A stretch of DNA of 64,000 nucleotides, taken from positions 10,364,501 to 10,428,500 of the forward strand of contig JBBMOA010000021.1 of assembly GCA_037954235.1 (NCBI GenBank). The letters run 5' to 3'. The notes beneath the pieces are model-generated. The model worked only from the letters and a program-made list of their open reading frames with translations, was not told the origin of the DNA and did not search any database. Source of the stretch: Aulostomus chinensis (lineage: Eukaryota > Chordata > Actinopteri > Syngnathiformes > Aulostomidae). Positions 22,501-35,500 of this stretch are shown here, piece after piece. Within the stretch, counting starts at the first letter, position 1. Every line of letters starts with the position of its first letter. The translations under genes were made by a program, and so were the position numbers.

Positions 22501-25500
22501 CTGCAGGTCATAATCATCCCTCTTTATGGTAAATACGTGGCAGAAGTTCACAACTGTCAGAAAGATCTAAGATGCGCTTTGGTGTTTCGCTCGGTTCCTT
22601 GTTACACTGACAGCACGGAGCAGCTCGGGCGGAGGCACCAGAAGGTTATTCTAAATATAAAAAAAAAATAAAAAATATTGAGAAATCTTCCTAATGATTC
22701 TCTTTTCCCCTGTCACACAACATATTTGTATTAAAATCCTTCAAATAGGTTGGCAGCTTCTTTTGCCGCTTGCCAGGTTGACACTGCTCTGCGGAGGAAA
22801 AAGCAGAACGTCGTATTAGCGTCTGAATGTAACCTAACCAGCTAACTCCAGTTCACATTTTATAATTTGTTTATACTCTCTCCTTGACAACTGCGACTTA
22901 AAAATAATTCTAATGAAAAAATACAACTAAGGGGCACTCACAAGGCAATGTGATGTTAGTAATCTTGCTGACAGGCAGGCGCTGGAGGACCTCAACCAAA
23001 CTCAATATAAAAATATGCCATTTTTAGCTACTGTACTGTATGTTAAATGGATCTACCCCGAAACTTAATGGGTTCTTTCCTTGGCTCATGCTACGCCTCT
23101 CTATCAAGTATGATTCGGCCTCAACATTTTTATATAAATCCTGCTACGGGAAAAAAAAGAGGAAAAAAAAAAACACACCTTCAGCTTGGCTTCCCACATT
23201 CTAAAATCCTTTAATTTATCAAACTGTTTTAATTGCTTTTATCCTTAGATTCTATTTTAACCAAAGTACACCGTGATAATGACCTGATGCCTCTGAATGC
23301 TTTGTTTTATGCCCGTGTGTGAGTTGTAGTTCATTCTGCTCTCATCCCATCTCATTTGTACAAGCTTTTGAAGAACATTTGGCTGACTGAAGTTTTGAAC
23401 GTGCTGTAGAAATAAATCTGAACATGAAAAGTGGCAAACTATTCTTCATATATGTGACCGTTGAAATAAATTTATGACAAATATAAGGGGTGAAAATGAG
23501 AAGTGAAGGACTGTGGGAGGTCAGTGGCTGTACAGAGGGGTAAAACTGAACAGGAGCCAAACAAGGAGACACTTAAATGTCAATAACTGTGTGTGAGGGT
23601 TCATTGCTACTCCATCCATCAGGTGTTATCAGGTGGGATCTTCACTCTTCCAGATACATTCGCACCAACAGAACACACCCACTTCAGGAGCCTCCATGGT
23701 TTGCTGTTCACGTAATAGAAGCAATCTATATTTTAACAGTCATTTATTGGGTTGGAACACACTGCAATTGATGCTTAGTATTTATTCACACCTGTTATAT
23801 TCTAATCATTTTGGAGCAGATCCCCTTCCTTCTTGATACAGCGGCAAATGAGCCGATTCTCCCCTTCCTCTTTTTTCTTCACGTCATCGCCTCTTTCCAT
23901 CGCTGCTACGCCAAACGGAGAGAAAAGTGCTGACCTGATTCGCAGGAAAAGGTCTTCGATGTGTCGTCGCAGAAGATAATGGCCACGGCGTGCTTTTTTG
24001 TCTCCCGTGGCATCCTGGTGATGTTCTTGACATTGTGGAGCTCCGTGATCTGAGGAGAGAGCAGCAGCGGCGGCGGCACGTTACCTTGGGTGACCACTAC
24101 TCTGCTGACAGTGCAACTGTAGTTAGCGGCATAAATTACAGGATGAATAAATAATAGCAGTGTTTCCTGCTAATTACAAAAAGCTATTTTCAAAAAGCCA
24201 GGAATCATATCGGCTGTCAAGCTTGTTGCACCTCGCTACCCACTTCAGTGTAGTGCAGGAAGGGAGGGGGTTGTAATGTATTGCTACTTATCTTAAAAGC
24301 ACTTTATGAATAAATGCGACTTCATATACTGTGCATCCGCTCTTCAAGTACCTCCTCAAGTCACTCCTTTTCCAGTCAATAAGAGAAGAGGGCAATCAAA
24401 AGCATCTAAAGTCATTTCACCCAGAGATTGAACGAAGGGGGGGGGGGGGGGAGATTACATTTAACTGAATATCAGCTGCATTTACAGGCCATTTTGTTCG
24501 ACGGTCTTCTGTGTTCACTCTGGCTGCAAGATAAGGCCCATTACATTATTGTAGTCCATTGTGTGCTAACTGTGGGCTCTTTGCCAGACTGTTGGGAATG
24601 AATTAGCTGGGCTCACTGCCCGTATAGTAAAGCCTGACTGTTAAAGATTAAGAGAGTGGACCTTATAACACTGACAACATATGTGGCCCCGCAGAATTCT
24701 TTGTTCGATAACATTATGTGTTATAAATTTCACTTCAAATATCTCGAAGAGTAAAAGAAGGTGGCAAGTTGATATTGAAAGGGAGAATGATAGTTTTCAT
24801 TTCTGAGACCGCTAAGAGATAGTATCTAAATATTGTGATTTTTTTTTTTTTGCTGAAAGAAGCAGTATTTGTCCCGACGCTGACACAAAGTCAGCATAAA
24901 AAGTGGAAGTTTCAGTGCTGTGAATCCCACCATCCTCACACCTCTTTCTCTCCCCCTCTCTCTCCCCATTTGAGCGGCATGTTTTCGTCTTTTATGTGTG
25001 TTTGTCATAGCGTATGAGGGGAAGAGATTTGGGAGCATTTCCCTGCCCGAGGCATTCCGAGTCCGAGCAAAAGTGAATCATTTGTGATAATACCTATTAC
25101 TCATCTCCTCCTCATCCTTCTTTCATCTTAAAAAGGTGTTAAGTTAAATCTCATATTGGAGTGATCCACTTTTTTGGGGCTTCACGGGTTATTTACTCAC
25201 CCATCTGCATTCTGTGCACATTTCTCTCTTTTTTTGGGCTTTAAATAGGAGGAGGAGGAACTCAGGAGAGACACAAAAACAAAGACACAAAAACAACTTT
25301 GCAGAGGGCTAAAAATACAGCAGGAATTATTCAGGAATTGTTGTACTGTTTGGACCCGTGGTGCTCCTCAGATGGAGAAAAAGAGGTGCAGAGAGAGAAA
25401 GAGGTGCAGAGAGAGAAAGTAAGAGAGAGAGAAAGAAAGAAAGAGAGAGAGAAAGAAAGCCAATTCCCTTTGTGTTGATTCTGTAAATCAGCCACCAGTG

Positions 25501-28500
25501 CAGCCTATTTCCTCCCAAATCACTGCAGCGTTGAATGAAGCCCTCAGACAGGCCCTTTCTTGATCTTTGTGGCGATGCATTACCAGGTGCACTGGTGCAT
25601 GTGTGCACTCATCGCTCACACTCCCACGCCGGGTGTATGAGATGCCTCAGAGGGGTTGCAGCCACACAGGACGCCCCTCCACCCCACCCACAGTCCGTGT
25701 GACAGCATGATGTAGTAGAGCCTTCATTCAGGATGCACGACTGGTACTGTTGCTACGAGGGGATGCTAACTCGTTGCCAACTCGTGTGTCTTCTAAGGAA
25801 ATCTCCCCCAACCTGATTCATAGATAGTAGCTCTCAAACACACAGTCCTCCATCATCTGCTGTTATCTCCTCTCATTACTATAAAACACTGTTCACGGTC
25901 GAACTCCTTACCACCATCTCCTCTCACCATGATAATGAGCCATAATTGGACCATTTCAAAGGGCTTAAGAGGTGGGGAGAGAGATATTATATTCTGAATT
26001 ATTACTTTCAAAAAGGAAGGGAAAAGGCCCTGGAGGAGAGGATAAAGTTGCAAAATGTGTCTTAATGGATTCTTAACTCCATCATATGTAGCTAATGGAC
26101 ATGACTTTACATAAAAAAGATAAGAATGTTCTTTGAGAGTGGGTAGTGCAGCTTACAATGTACAAAAAAAAAAAAAGCACCTACATTGAGAAAGTACTGG
26201 AAGTTTCAGGAGAACTAAAGCTTGAGCAGCATTCTCTTTTTTTTTTTTTTAGTGGGTGGCCATCAGCAGATTTTATCAGTTGATGTTCATTAATTCAGGC
26301 AATTGCAAAATAAAACTTTTGGCTGTAAAAGTGCTTTGCATGCATTTCGATTGGGCTTTTACCCCAGGAAGGTGAAACACCAGGTTTAATTCACTTTCGT
26401 CTCCAAAAGAAAAACAGTCGAACTCTGAGATACAGTCCTCTGGGGACCATGACTTATCAGAGGAAATTCTCTGCACAGGTCTTAGGGGAAAAAAATAAAA
26501 AAAAAGTTTCTCAGATGCAGCATATTTCTAACAATTTGTGATACCTGAATGTTACCACAAAAAAAAAAAAAAAAAAATCACACTAATAATACTGGGAGAA
26601 AAACATTTGCCATTTCTGATACCTCACTGTTAGTAATACGAATGTTTGATCACTTATCTAAGTCACCAAAACATACATATCCATTAAAGTATCGCGCTAA
26701 ACGTCATAACGGTGGTGAAACGGAGCGCAGGCTCCTCGGCAGGAAAAATGAGATCTGGAGAAATCAGAATTTCACCAAATCCGTCCACTGTTAGTCATAT
26801 GTTGTTCATTTTTATAACCTGATGCCTGAAACCACAGCGCGATTCCTGCAAATATTCATTTTGGTCTGAGCTTTTATCAAAAAAACCATAGACAAGAATT
26901 TATTAAAAAAAATTAACTTATTTGCATCTGATCATGACACGACCAGAAGCGTGTTTGTGATCCATGGCAACTGTACTTTCACTATGAAGCACTCTGAAAC
27001 CTTCTGTTTGCATAAGTGAAAACTGTTGGATTTCATACATAGTCATTTTTGTGAAATCCCATTCCCAGTCAAAATCAGTCAAGCACTTAGCCCAAAAACT
27101 CTCAGTATTAAATAGTATTCAACCGACCCACTTCATTCAGAGTGTAGAATAAATTATGTTTAACCCTTCATAGTCTTGGGACAATTTAGGAACAACGGTA
27201 AATGTTAAAAGTACACTTCAACTCACAAAATAACCTGAGAATATTTCACACAATATGATGTGTGCAATAGTACTACGGTAATGTAATTTTTGCTAAAAAA
27301 AAAAAAAAAAAAATTCAAAAAGTACAATTTAGTTTTTTAATCAAATAAATATTTTTTTAATGTTTCCCCAGAAGTCTAAATCTCAGGACATGGATCCAGA
27401 CATGGGAAACTACACAACGCTGCATTCAGGAAGGTGAAGGCAAAAAAAAGGGGGGGGGGGGCCTTTAAGAGTGCAAAAGGTGACACGGCAATGAAACCTC
27501 CTGCAGCCACCAAACTGAAGCCATCAGAATGATAAATGAACACAAAGAAACGGTCCCTAAACAAAACTAAAGTGGAAACCACTGGACTTTTGAGGGTAAA
27601 AGGAACAAAGACCAACAACAAAAATCACTTGCAACACATTGGGTTTCTATTCAATACACACAGACACGCAACGCAGAACGCCAACTAAAGGTGTTGACCC
27701 TCTGGTATCACACACACACACACAAGTGAGCCAATCAGGCAGCCTCCCTTTATAGCCTCAGCCAGGCTGATTGCCCACAGCTGAGGGCTGATTGTCAGCC
27801 GCTAAGGGGACTCTGCAGGTGTAGTCAGTGCTCCCTGATCAGCCAGTACCTGTACTACAGTAAGTACCTGTGGCTGCACTGTTGGTGCTTTTGTGTCCCA
27901 CCATGACACTTGTGAAAATAATTTTCTAGGTAGTTAAATGAGCTTTTCTGTGTGCTTAGGGGTTTTGTTCCAGGCAAATTAAGACGTTGCCTCTGACCCC
28001 CGGAAAATATTACTGCAACTTTCACTCTTATATAAGAGATTTTAATGGGGGCTTGATTTGATTTGACAATCATGGAGAGTTAACAATTACAATGTGCTCA
28101 CGATCGGCCGTTTGACAGAGATCATTTACATGGTGAGTTAGTGAACATGCTTTCTGTTGCAGAAAATCCCACAATTAGCTGCTCCAATCTGTCCTATATG
28201 TACCTCCATAAATACACACAAAGTAAACACAACAAACGTGTAGCTCCCTCCGCTTATGCCATATGGTCTTGTAAAACAAACAGAAAGCATCATGGACGAG
28301 TCGGAGTTAAGTCTGTTTATGCTAATTTAGCATTAGCTCGTTTGTAGAAGCGGCAGCATGAACATTTTTGCAGCACTTTAGCAGTTGTGGGGGTCCCTGA
28401 CAGGCTGGAAAACTGAACAACATCGAGTCCAGGTCAATCAAATCTGATGCTTGTCTGTTAAGTTACACACAGCAATAGTTTAGAAAGAACTGTGGCACTG

Positions 28501-29554
28501 AAGTTGTAGTAATCTCGAAAATATTCTTAACCATAATTAAGAACTTAAGAATCGTTATAAAAAAAAATCAGGTTATTGTATTTCTGCCATTTCTCTCAAA
28601 CCTAAGATTTACTGAAAAATGGCAAAAACGATCCAGTCACTAATCAATCTGCTTAAGTAGATGCAGTATTAAATGAGAGCAAGTGATTGGAATTTAATGT
28701 ATAATATGACATAGTGTAACAGCCAGGTGTGTTCACCTTGTGGAAGCTCCTGAAGTAGGCCGCCTTCTCGTCTGGATACTTCTCTAACCGTCGCGGTCCT
28801 TTACTGGAGGCTTTCTTGAACACCAGCCAACACCTCCGGAAGATCTGATAACAGAAACAGAAAGACGATTCCCTGGGGTAAACTCTCGATTCACCTTTGA
28901 TTTACATCCCAATCCTCACTTATCAGGCACTTAAACTCATGACTGAAAGGGTGACTTTTGCTGCTACAAGACTCACTATCACCTCTTGAGATACAAAGTG
29001 GCATTACAGAGAAGGAGCAGACTATTTTTCAAAGTTACAAACTGTACCTTTAAACTATATACAAACAGAATAGTTGGACCAATTGTTTGCTTTCCCATAG
29101 AACTTTTAATGGATGAAAATTTGGTTTTAAAAAGGACGAGAGTAATTGGCAGGATATTAGCCATCAGTAAAACTGAGTGCTAAGCTTTGAATATTAAAAC
29201 CCCATGATGTGATGAAGGGAACATTAAAACAAAAAAGTAAATGAGGAAAAGAGATATGTCATTTGCAAAGGAAATAGGGTATGAAAATGTATTGATTTAA
29301 TCACACAAGGTTATTTGTTTGTTTGTTTATTGATTAATATCCAAAATTCTGAACAATTACTTGATTCATTCATCTTGTAAATTCTAAGTGCATTGAGTAG
29401 TTTATCTATAATTAGGCCTATCATATGAAACTACAGGAACTTAACAGCATTTCAGAAGTTAGTGCTGTTACACAAACCACTACTGTGAAATTTGAGTAAT
29501 TGTTAATTTCAAATTTATCAAACAAACACAAGCAAACACACACGTAACCCCCCC

Positions 29555-29645
<91 letters not shown>

Positions 29646-32537
29646 CTGCTGCCCTCTGAGATAATAAATGCTTCAACTCCTCAAGACCCAAGCCAAGTTT
29701 CCTGTGTGTTGTTTTTAGCCTGCAAGCTAGCAACAACCAGGCTAACCACAGGTGGACCTTCAGGGTGGACCAGCTGTTGTATTAGTGACAAGTCACTTAT
29801 CTTATTGGAGGAACATTAATCACTTACACTCGACTGCTTTTCATCCGCCAGCTGAAGAAGACACAACTACTGGGTGGAGTGTGCTTTTGACAACTTCAAG
29901 GTCAAATGATGAATAGGAAAACGCTCTAATTCAAACTCAAAAATAGACATGCATTGACCGACTAGGACGCGTGTATGTACCGCTCATAGGTTTTAAATTC
30001 TCTCTGCGTTTATGTCCTTTTTAGCTCGTCACCATCTGCTCCATTGTATGACCGCATTAATATACTTGAATGAAAGAGATTTGAAAACATGATATCCCTC
30101 TATTAATAGCTGGTGTCACGGCGTTAAAAAAAGGAAAAAAAAAGCCTATAATAGAGACAGAACAGTGCAGTTGACAGGCAGAGTGAGTGTGATGGCCAGC
30201 AGCTTATGAGTCCAATATGGTTGCCTATCTTTAATAGTAGGACCCTTCTATTTCCTGGTGGAGGCAGCTGCTATCACTCTGCCTGATGTATGATTGCCCA
30301 GGGCCGCATGGTTGTGTTGGGGAACCATGAACGTACGATTAATTTGTTTACTCAGCTGGTGTACTTCATAAAGGGCTCACTGGGTTGAACTTGGCACTTT
30401 GTAGTAATTGACTAGAGTAGATCCCTAGGTCCTTATCGGTCTGTCTTGATGGGCCTCCATTCTAGTTAAGTGTTGCCCAGCTCTATTATAAACAGCACAA
30501 AAAAAGTGCACTACACTACTCCTAAACTCACTGTGGATCATTCTCTTCATCTTCATCTTCAATGAAACACTTTAAAAACAAGCGAGAGAGAGAGAGAGAG
30601 AGAGACAGAAGGGCAGTAAAATCTTCAAATTAACATATAATGATTAGACAAAACTACGGCTTTGACTGAAACACAGACATAGACGTGAATTCTTCAGGTT
30701 TTTGTTTTTTTTAACAACGGTCATTAACACATTTGCGACAGTTAAATTAAACCTATTCTCAATTCCCTTTTGGGAGTCAAAGCAAGCCTGCATGCCTTAC
30801 AAAGTAATTCACCCCAGGAGTGCTCAGATTAAGTAATTATACCAACACAAAAGCAAGCTCAATGAGATAGCTTGTGCATAATACGAACTAGGGGGTATGG
30901 AGAGGGTTTAATTAGTCTGTTCTACTGTTGTCAGTTCTTTGTCAAGGCAGTCTTATTCTGGCGGGTTTTTATTCAGAGGCACTCTAACACTGATTGTAAT
31001 TACACAGATGTGAATGAAACTGCGGGTTTTGGTGTGACTCATTTAATACCGGAACATTGTAGAGTACACTGCTCCAGAAAAATAAGAGAAAAAAAGAAAA
31101 GTTATGATGAAGAGGAAAGTTATGCTGAAAATAAAACCAGCCTAGCCTATAATTTGAGCTTCTGTGTGAAGTACCTCAGTACCCCTTGTAACACTGTGGT
31201 CATTACCTAAAGGATGCATGTTTTCACTGCTCAGAGAATAAAATATGGCTTGTACTTTAAAGTGTACTACACACAACACTGAAGTTGGCGTAGTGATATA
31301 TTAAATCGGCGGGCTTGGTTTGGACTTAAAAGAAATGCTGTCTCTGGCTTTGATGACTGCAGACTGGTGCTGAATCCAAACTTATTCTCACTTTTTTTTT
31401 CTTTTTCCATTTTCATTGATGTCTTCTATAACTTGTGGACAATATCACATAACTTGTTACAGCTCACGTGCAATCAATCCAACTTTATCTCTGCCAGGAA
31501 AAAAAGAGGAATGGAAATGCTTTATTCAATTAAGACACTTTGACTCTATCAACTGGATCAATTTTTGAGTGTATAACCTCATAAAAATGAAGCCAATTAT
31601 CCCTTCACCATACACAAAGCTCTGACAGGAGTGGTAGAGGAGCCAAACGGCCAAACAAGCACAGACTGATGTGCTTAGGGCTTCAATAGTGAGGTGTACC
31701 TAATGAGAAAGAATTATGATTGTAAAGCCTTAAGGGATAAATGTATGGATTTGCCTACCAATGTTGCTTTATAAAAGATTCATAAAGATTTTGTTTATCT
31801 TTTAAATCAGCCGTGGCCGATCTGGATGATTACACCATTATTTTCTGCTTTCCAAGCAAGATCGAATGCCTGTCTGCTAACAGCTGTGCCACAGAGCTTT
31901 TCAACTTAAAACTACTTGGTGATGTCTGCTTGAAGGACACGCTCCACGCATATTCCAACCAGATTGAAAAAATTATTTTAAAAAATGGCGATACAGATAT
32001 AGAGAAGGGGATCCATTGTTTGCTTGTTTCAACTCAAAATGTGGACAGCGAAAAATGTGGGTAGCAGTTGCTTTTTTTTCTAGCCTTGAGTGGTAACAAA
32101 TGCTCATAGTATAGTACAGTTTCTCACAGGTCCTTAGAATTTAGGATTTAAAGTTTAGATTCAGTCTGTAAATGTGGTTGAAATGGTACTAAAAATCTAA
32201 AAGCGGTCAGATAAAGTCGTGTGTCATCAGCGTATCTGCAGAGTCGGGAGAAACAACTATAAGAACATCACTAATACAACGACGATAAGAACACCACCAC
32301 TTTTAATGAAGTGTTTAATCGTCATCTATCAAACCAAAGTAATGTCTGTTAGAGTGACAGCGAGTTAATTAGTTATCAGCACTTCCAGACTAGTGGGTTC
32401 TCGAGATCTGTTAAAATCTGATGATAACGATGTGAAAAGCACATCAAGCATCAACAACACTCCAAGAACTGAGGAGACTCTTCCACCTGAATTCCTAACT
32501 TGCCATCAAGCATCAGTCAGGGAAGGCTTTCTCATCT

Positions 32538-32588
<51 letters not shown>

Positions 32589-35500
32589 ACCTTGTAGATG
32601 AATGCGCACACAATTAAGGAGATGGTTATGAGGAGTGAGAAAGTAGCCAGTCAAATATAGCCACAATATTTAAGCACCTAGTCGTCTAAATTAGAGGAGC
32701 AAATGGTACGTTCCATTAACGGTAAACATCACTAGCTCCTTATGATCACAGTTATGATTTACATCAAGACCTGAAGGGATATATTTTTGTGTGTATTCAT
32801 TCACATTCCGAGCAATGCCATGAACCCGTACGACACTAGAATCCAAATGAGATGGGGTCATTAAAATTGAACACTTCATTAACACAATCTTAGAAATGAT
32901 TTATTAAAGAAAAATTATTTTTCAACACAAGTTTAATGAGTGAGTCTGCTGCATGTGTGTGTGTGTGTGGGGGGGGGGGCTGTTTTATTCATAAATAAGA
33001 AAAACAGACTAAAAATAAAAATGAACAGAAAAAATTATATATTTTACTTTCTATTTTAGGGCTTAACACACCAATAAATTGATTCACATATGATGACTTT
33101 CTTATGTGCCTGTTGGTTACAATTTTTAGCCAGCTGGCATTGACAGCTATATTGTTAATTTGTACTGATTAATGTCATTCATTAGCTAAATTTGATTGAA
33201 ATGTAAAAATAATACTGAATAAAACAGTATATCAATTTATAAATTGGTTATAATCACATGTCAGTTAAAGTATATAATATTTAATTGATCAGAGGGGAAA
33301 AAATTTGTTAAGTTCTTATCAGCAAAAATAGATTTTTTTTTTCGGTAATGTTTTTTTCTTTGTCTTTTTATCAAAGCATTTCTCCCATTTAATATTTCTA
33401 AAGTCAGGGGACTCATGAAAGACATTTTTATTCTCCATAGGTTTCCCTCTGTGCTCTACCCATGATGCAGTTAGACAGATTCTTCCTCCCTTGGCTCCCC
33501 ATGTCCTTGTATCCTCCTCCTCCAACTCACCAGCTTTGGTGTGGCTTTAGTACAAATTCGAGTAGTTTAGGAGTCAAAGCTAAATGTGTTATGTAATGGG
33601 TTGATGAGGTTTACGCTTTTATGCAACAAGATTATTCCGCTACTTTGGTAAAACGCCAGTTAACAAGATACAGAAGTCATAAAATATAGACAGACATGTT
33701 GCATTGGTTTGAACACATTTATCTACATCGGTTAACCAAAATACTACGGGCTGTATAGAATATTTAATCTTTCTTATCTTGTTCCTTTATTTTTGTAAAT
33801 AAATTACTCCTGGTCACCTGCTAGGTTTATCAGTGCAGGATGTTCAACAAATAAAAGGAAATGTCTCTTCTAGCTCTCAGCGAACACTCCTGAACTGTTT
33901 TAAGCTTTTTTAGCTGAGGGGAAAAAGGGGGATTGGTGATTGTCTGAGTCAATCTCAGAGAAATCGTTTAGTTAATAGTTTGTCGTTAGTTTCCTGATAA
34001 GTAATAGTTTTGGATAAGATTGGTGCCGGACATTTGCCATAAGAGGAGTTATTGCAATTATTATTATTAATGTTTACATATGCTTTTGTATATGCTTCCA
34101 TTTAGTGCGTTACAAAGCATTAACTCATGTTTTTGGTCCAATCTGTCGTCTTAATGTTCTACTTAAGTTTTAATTGTCTGGAACGGAAATACTAAAGAAG
34201 GAGGTGGTGCATCTTTTCTGTGTTTGGTGTATAAACGCACATCCTAAATATGCAGAAGTTTAAAGGCATAGCTTGTCGCAGTTGATGGTCGGTTAAAGAG
34301 TAACACTTGATGACCGATCAATGAGGACTGAAAAGGAAATTACCTCTAAAATGCAAAAAAGTTTGAATTTGAGGAATTCCTTAAACAAAGACTCTGATGA
34401 AACAAAGACCAAACGCTTCAAAAATGTAGAGAAAGCGAGGCTGAGCTCATAATCCTTGTCGGTTCTCTTCTATGAAGAACAATCCTGGTGGCATCAATTG
34501 TTGAGAGATTCTCGTAAGAGATTTACATCAAGAAGAATGCTGATGTGAATCATCTTAACAGTGCCTCAGATCTTTGATGAGGAAAACACTGATCACCCAG
34601 CGTAATCACAAACGAGATGAAAATTAACTCCACCAAAAATGCATGTGACAGAATTGCTTGAAATAAGGTTTTCAGTAACATATATTCAAGTTGAAAGCAT
34701 TTAACGCCGCCACTTCTCTGCTCTTCTTTTCATCACGCTGTTTGATGCAAAATGTTATCAGTCATGAATGAAATCCTCCAGACAACATTCTTCCTGCGTC
34801 AGTTCTGAAGTGCAACCGCGTGTGAATCTTTACTATCAAAATCAATGCACGCGACTCGGCATTGTGTAAAATAGGCATCAGCAAAAGCAACGAGCTGCAG
34901 GGAGCATTTCAAGGGCAATCCTTTCACTTTTCAGCGCGGCCTGTCTGTGGCGAGGGGGAAAAAAAAAACACTTCAGGAGGTTGTTGGCAAGGTAGAGCAG
35001 GTTCATCAACGCCGGCGCTACATAAAAACCAAACTGAGCATGCTGTGTGAGGCCGGCGCAAGGATTAGAGCCAAAATATGATGGTAAAAAAGCTGATGGA
35101 ACCAGACGACTGATGGAAGGTTCAAGAAGCCAAGAACAGATCCGTTTTAAATGACCTTGCTTAATTATTCGGTAATATTAAATGCACCAATAAAAGCTCA
35201 ACTTTCCTGACAAGGGGACGAGCCATCTTTGAGACCCTTTTTTTTTGTTTTGTTTTGGGTTTTTTTTTTTAAGCGGCCTAAATTAAAAAAAACACACACA
35301 CATTCTGGTCAAGCAACATTATCAAACTTTGCGGCATTATTGAGGAACTGTCCCTCTTCTCAATAAATTACGGACTGAATCCACTCCCCAACAGACAAAT
35401 CACCCGTCATTTGGATGAACTGAGGAACTGTCTAAAGAGATGAAAATGATTTCCAATGACAGCCCACTTCAGGTGAATGACTAATCACACAGCAGAATAA

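Noticed and set aside
30872..31210. 112-codon plus-strand open frame in dok6 intron 1
   Set aside because: No ATG, no convincing acceptor and donor pair, no recognisable family. Lengths like this are expected by chance in 64 kb over six frames.
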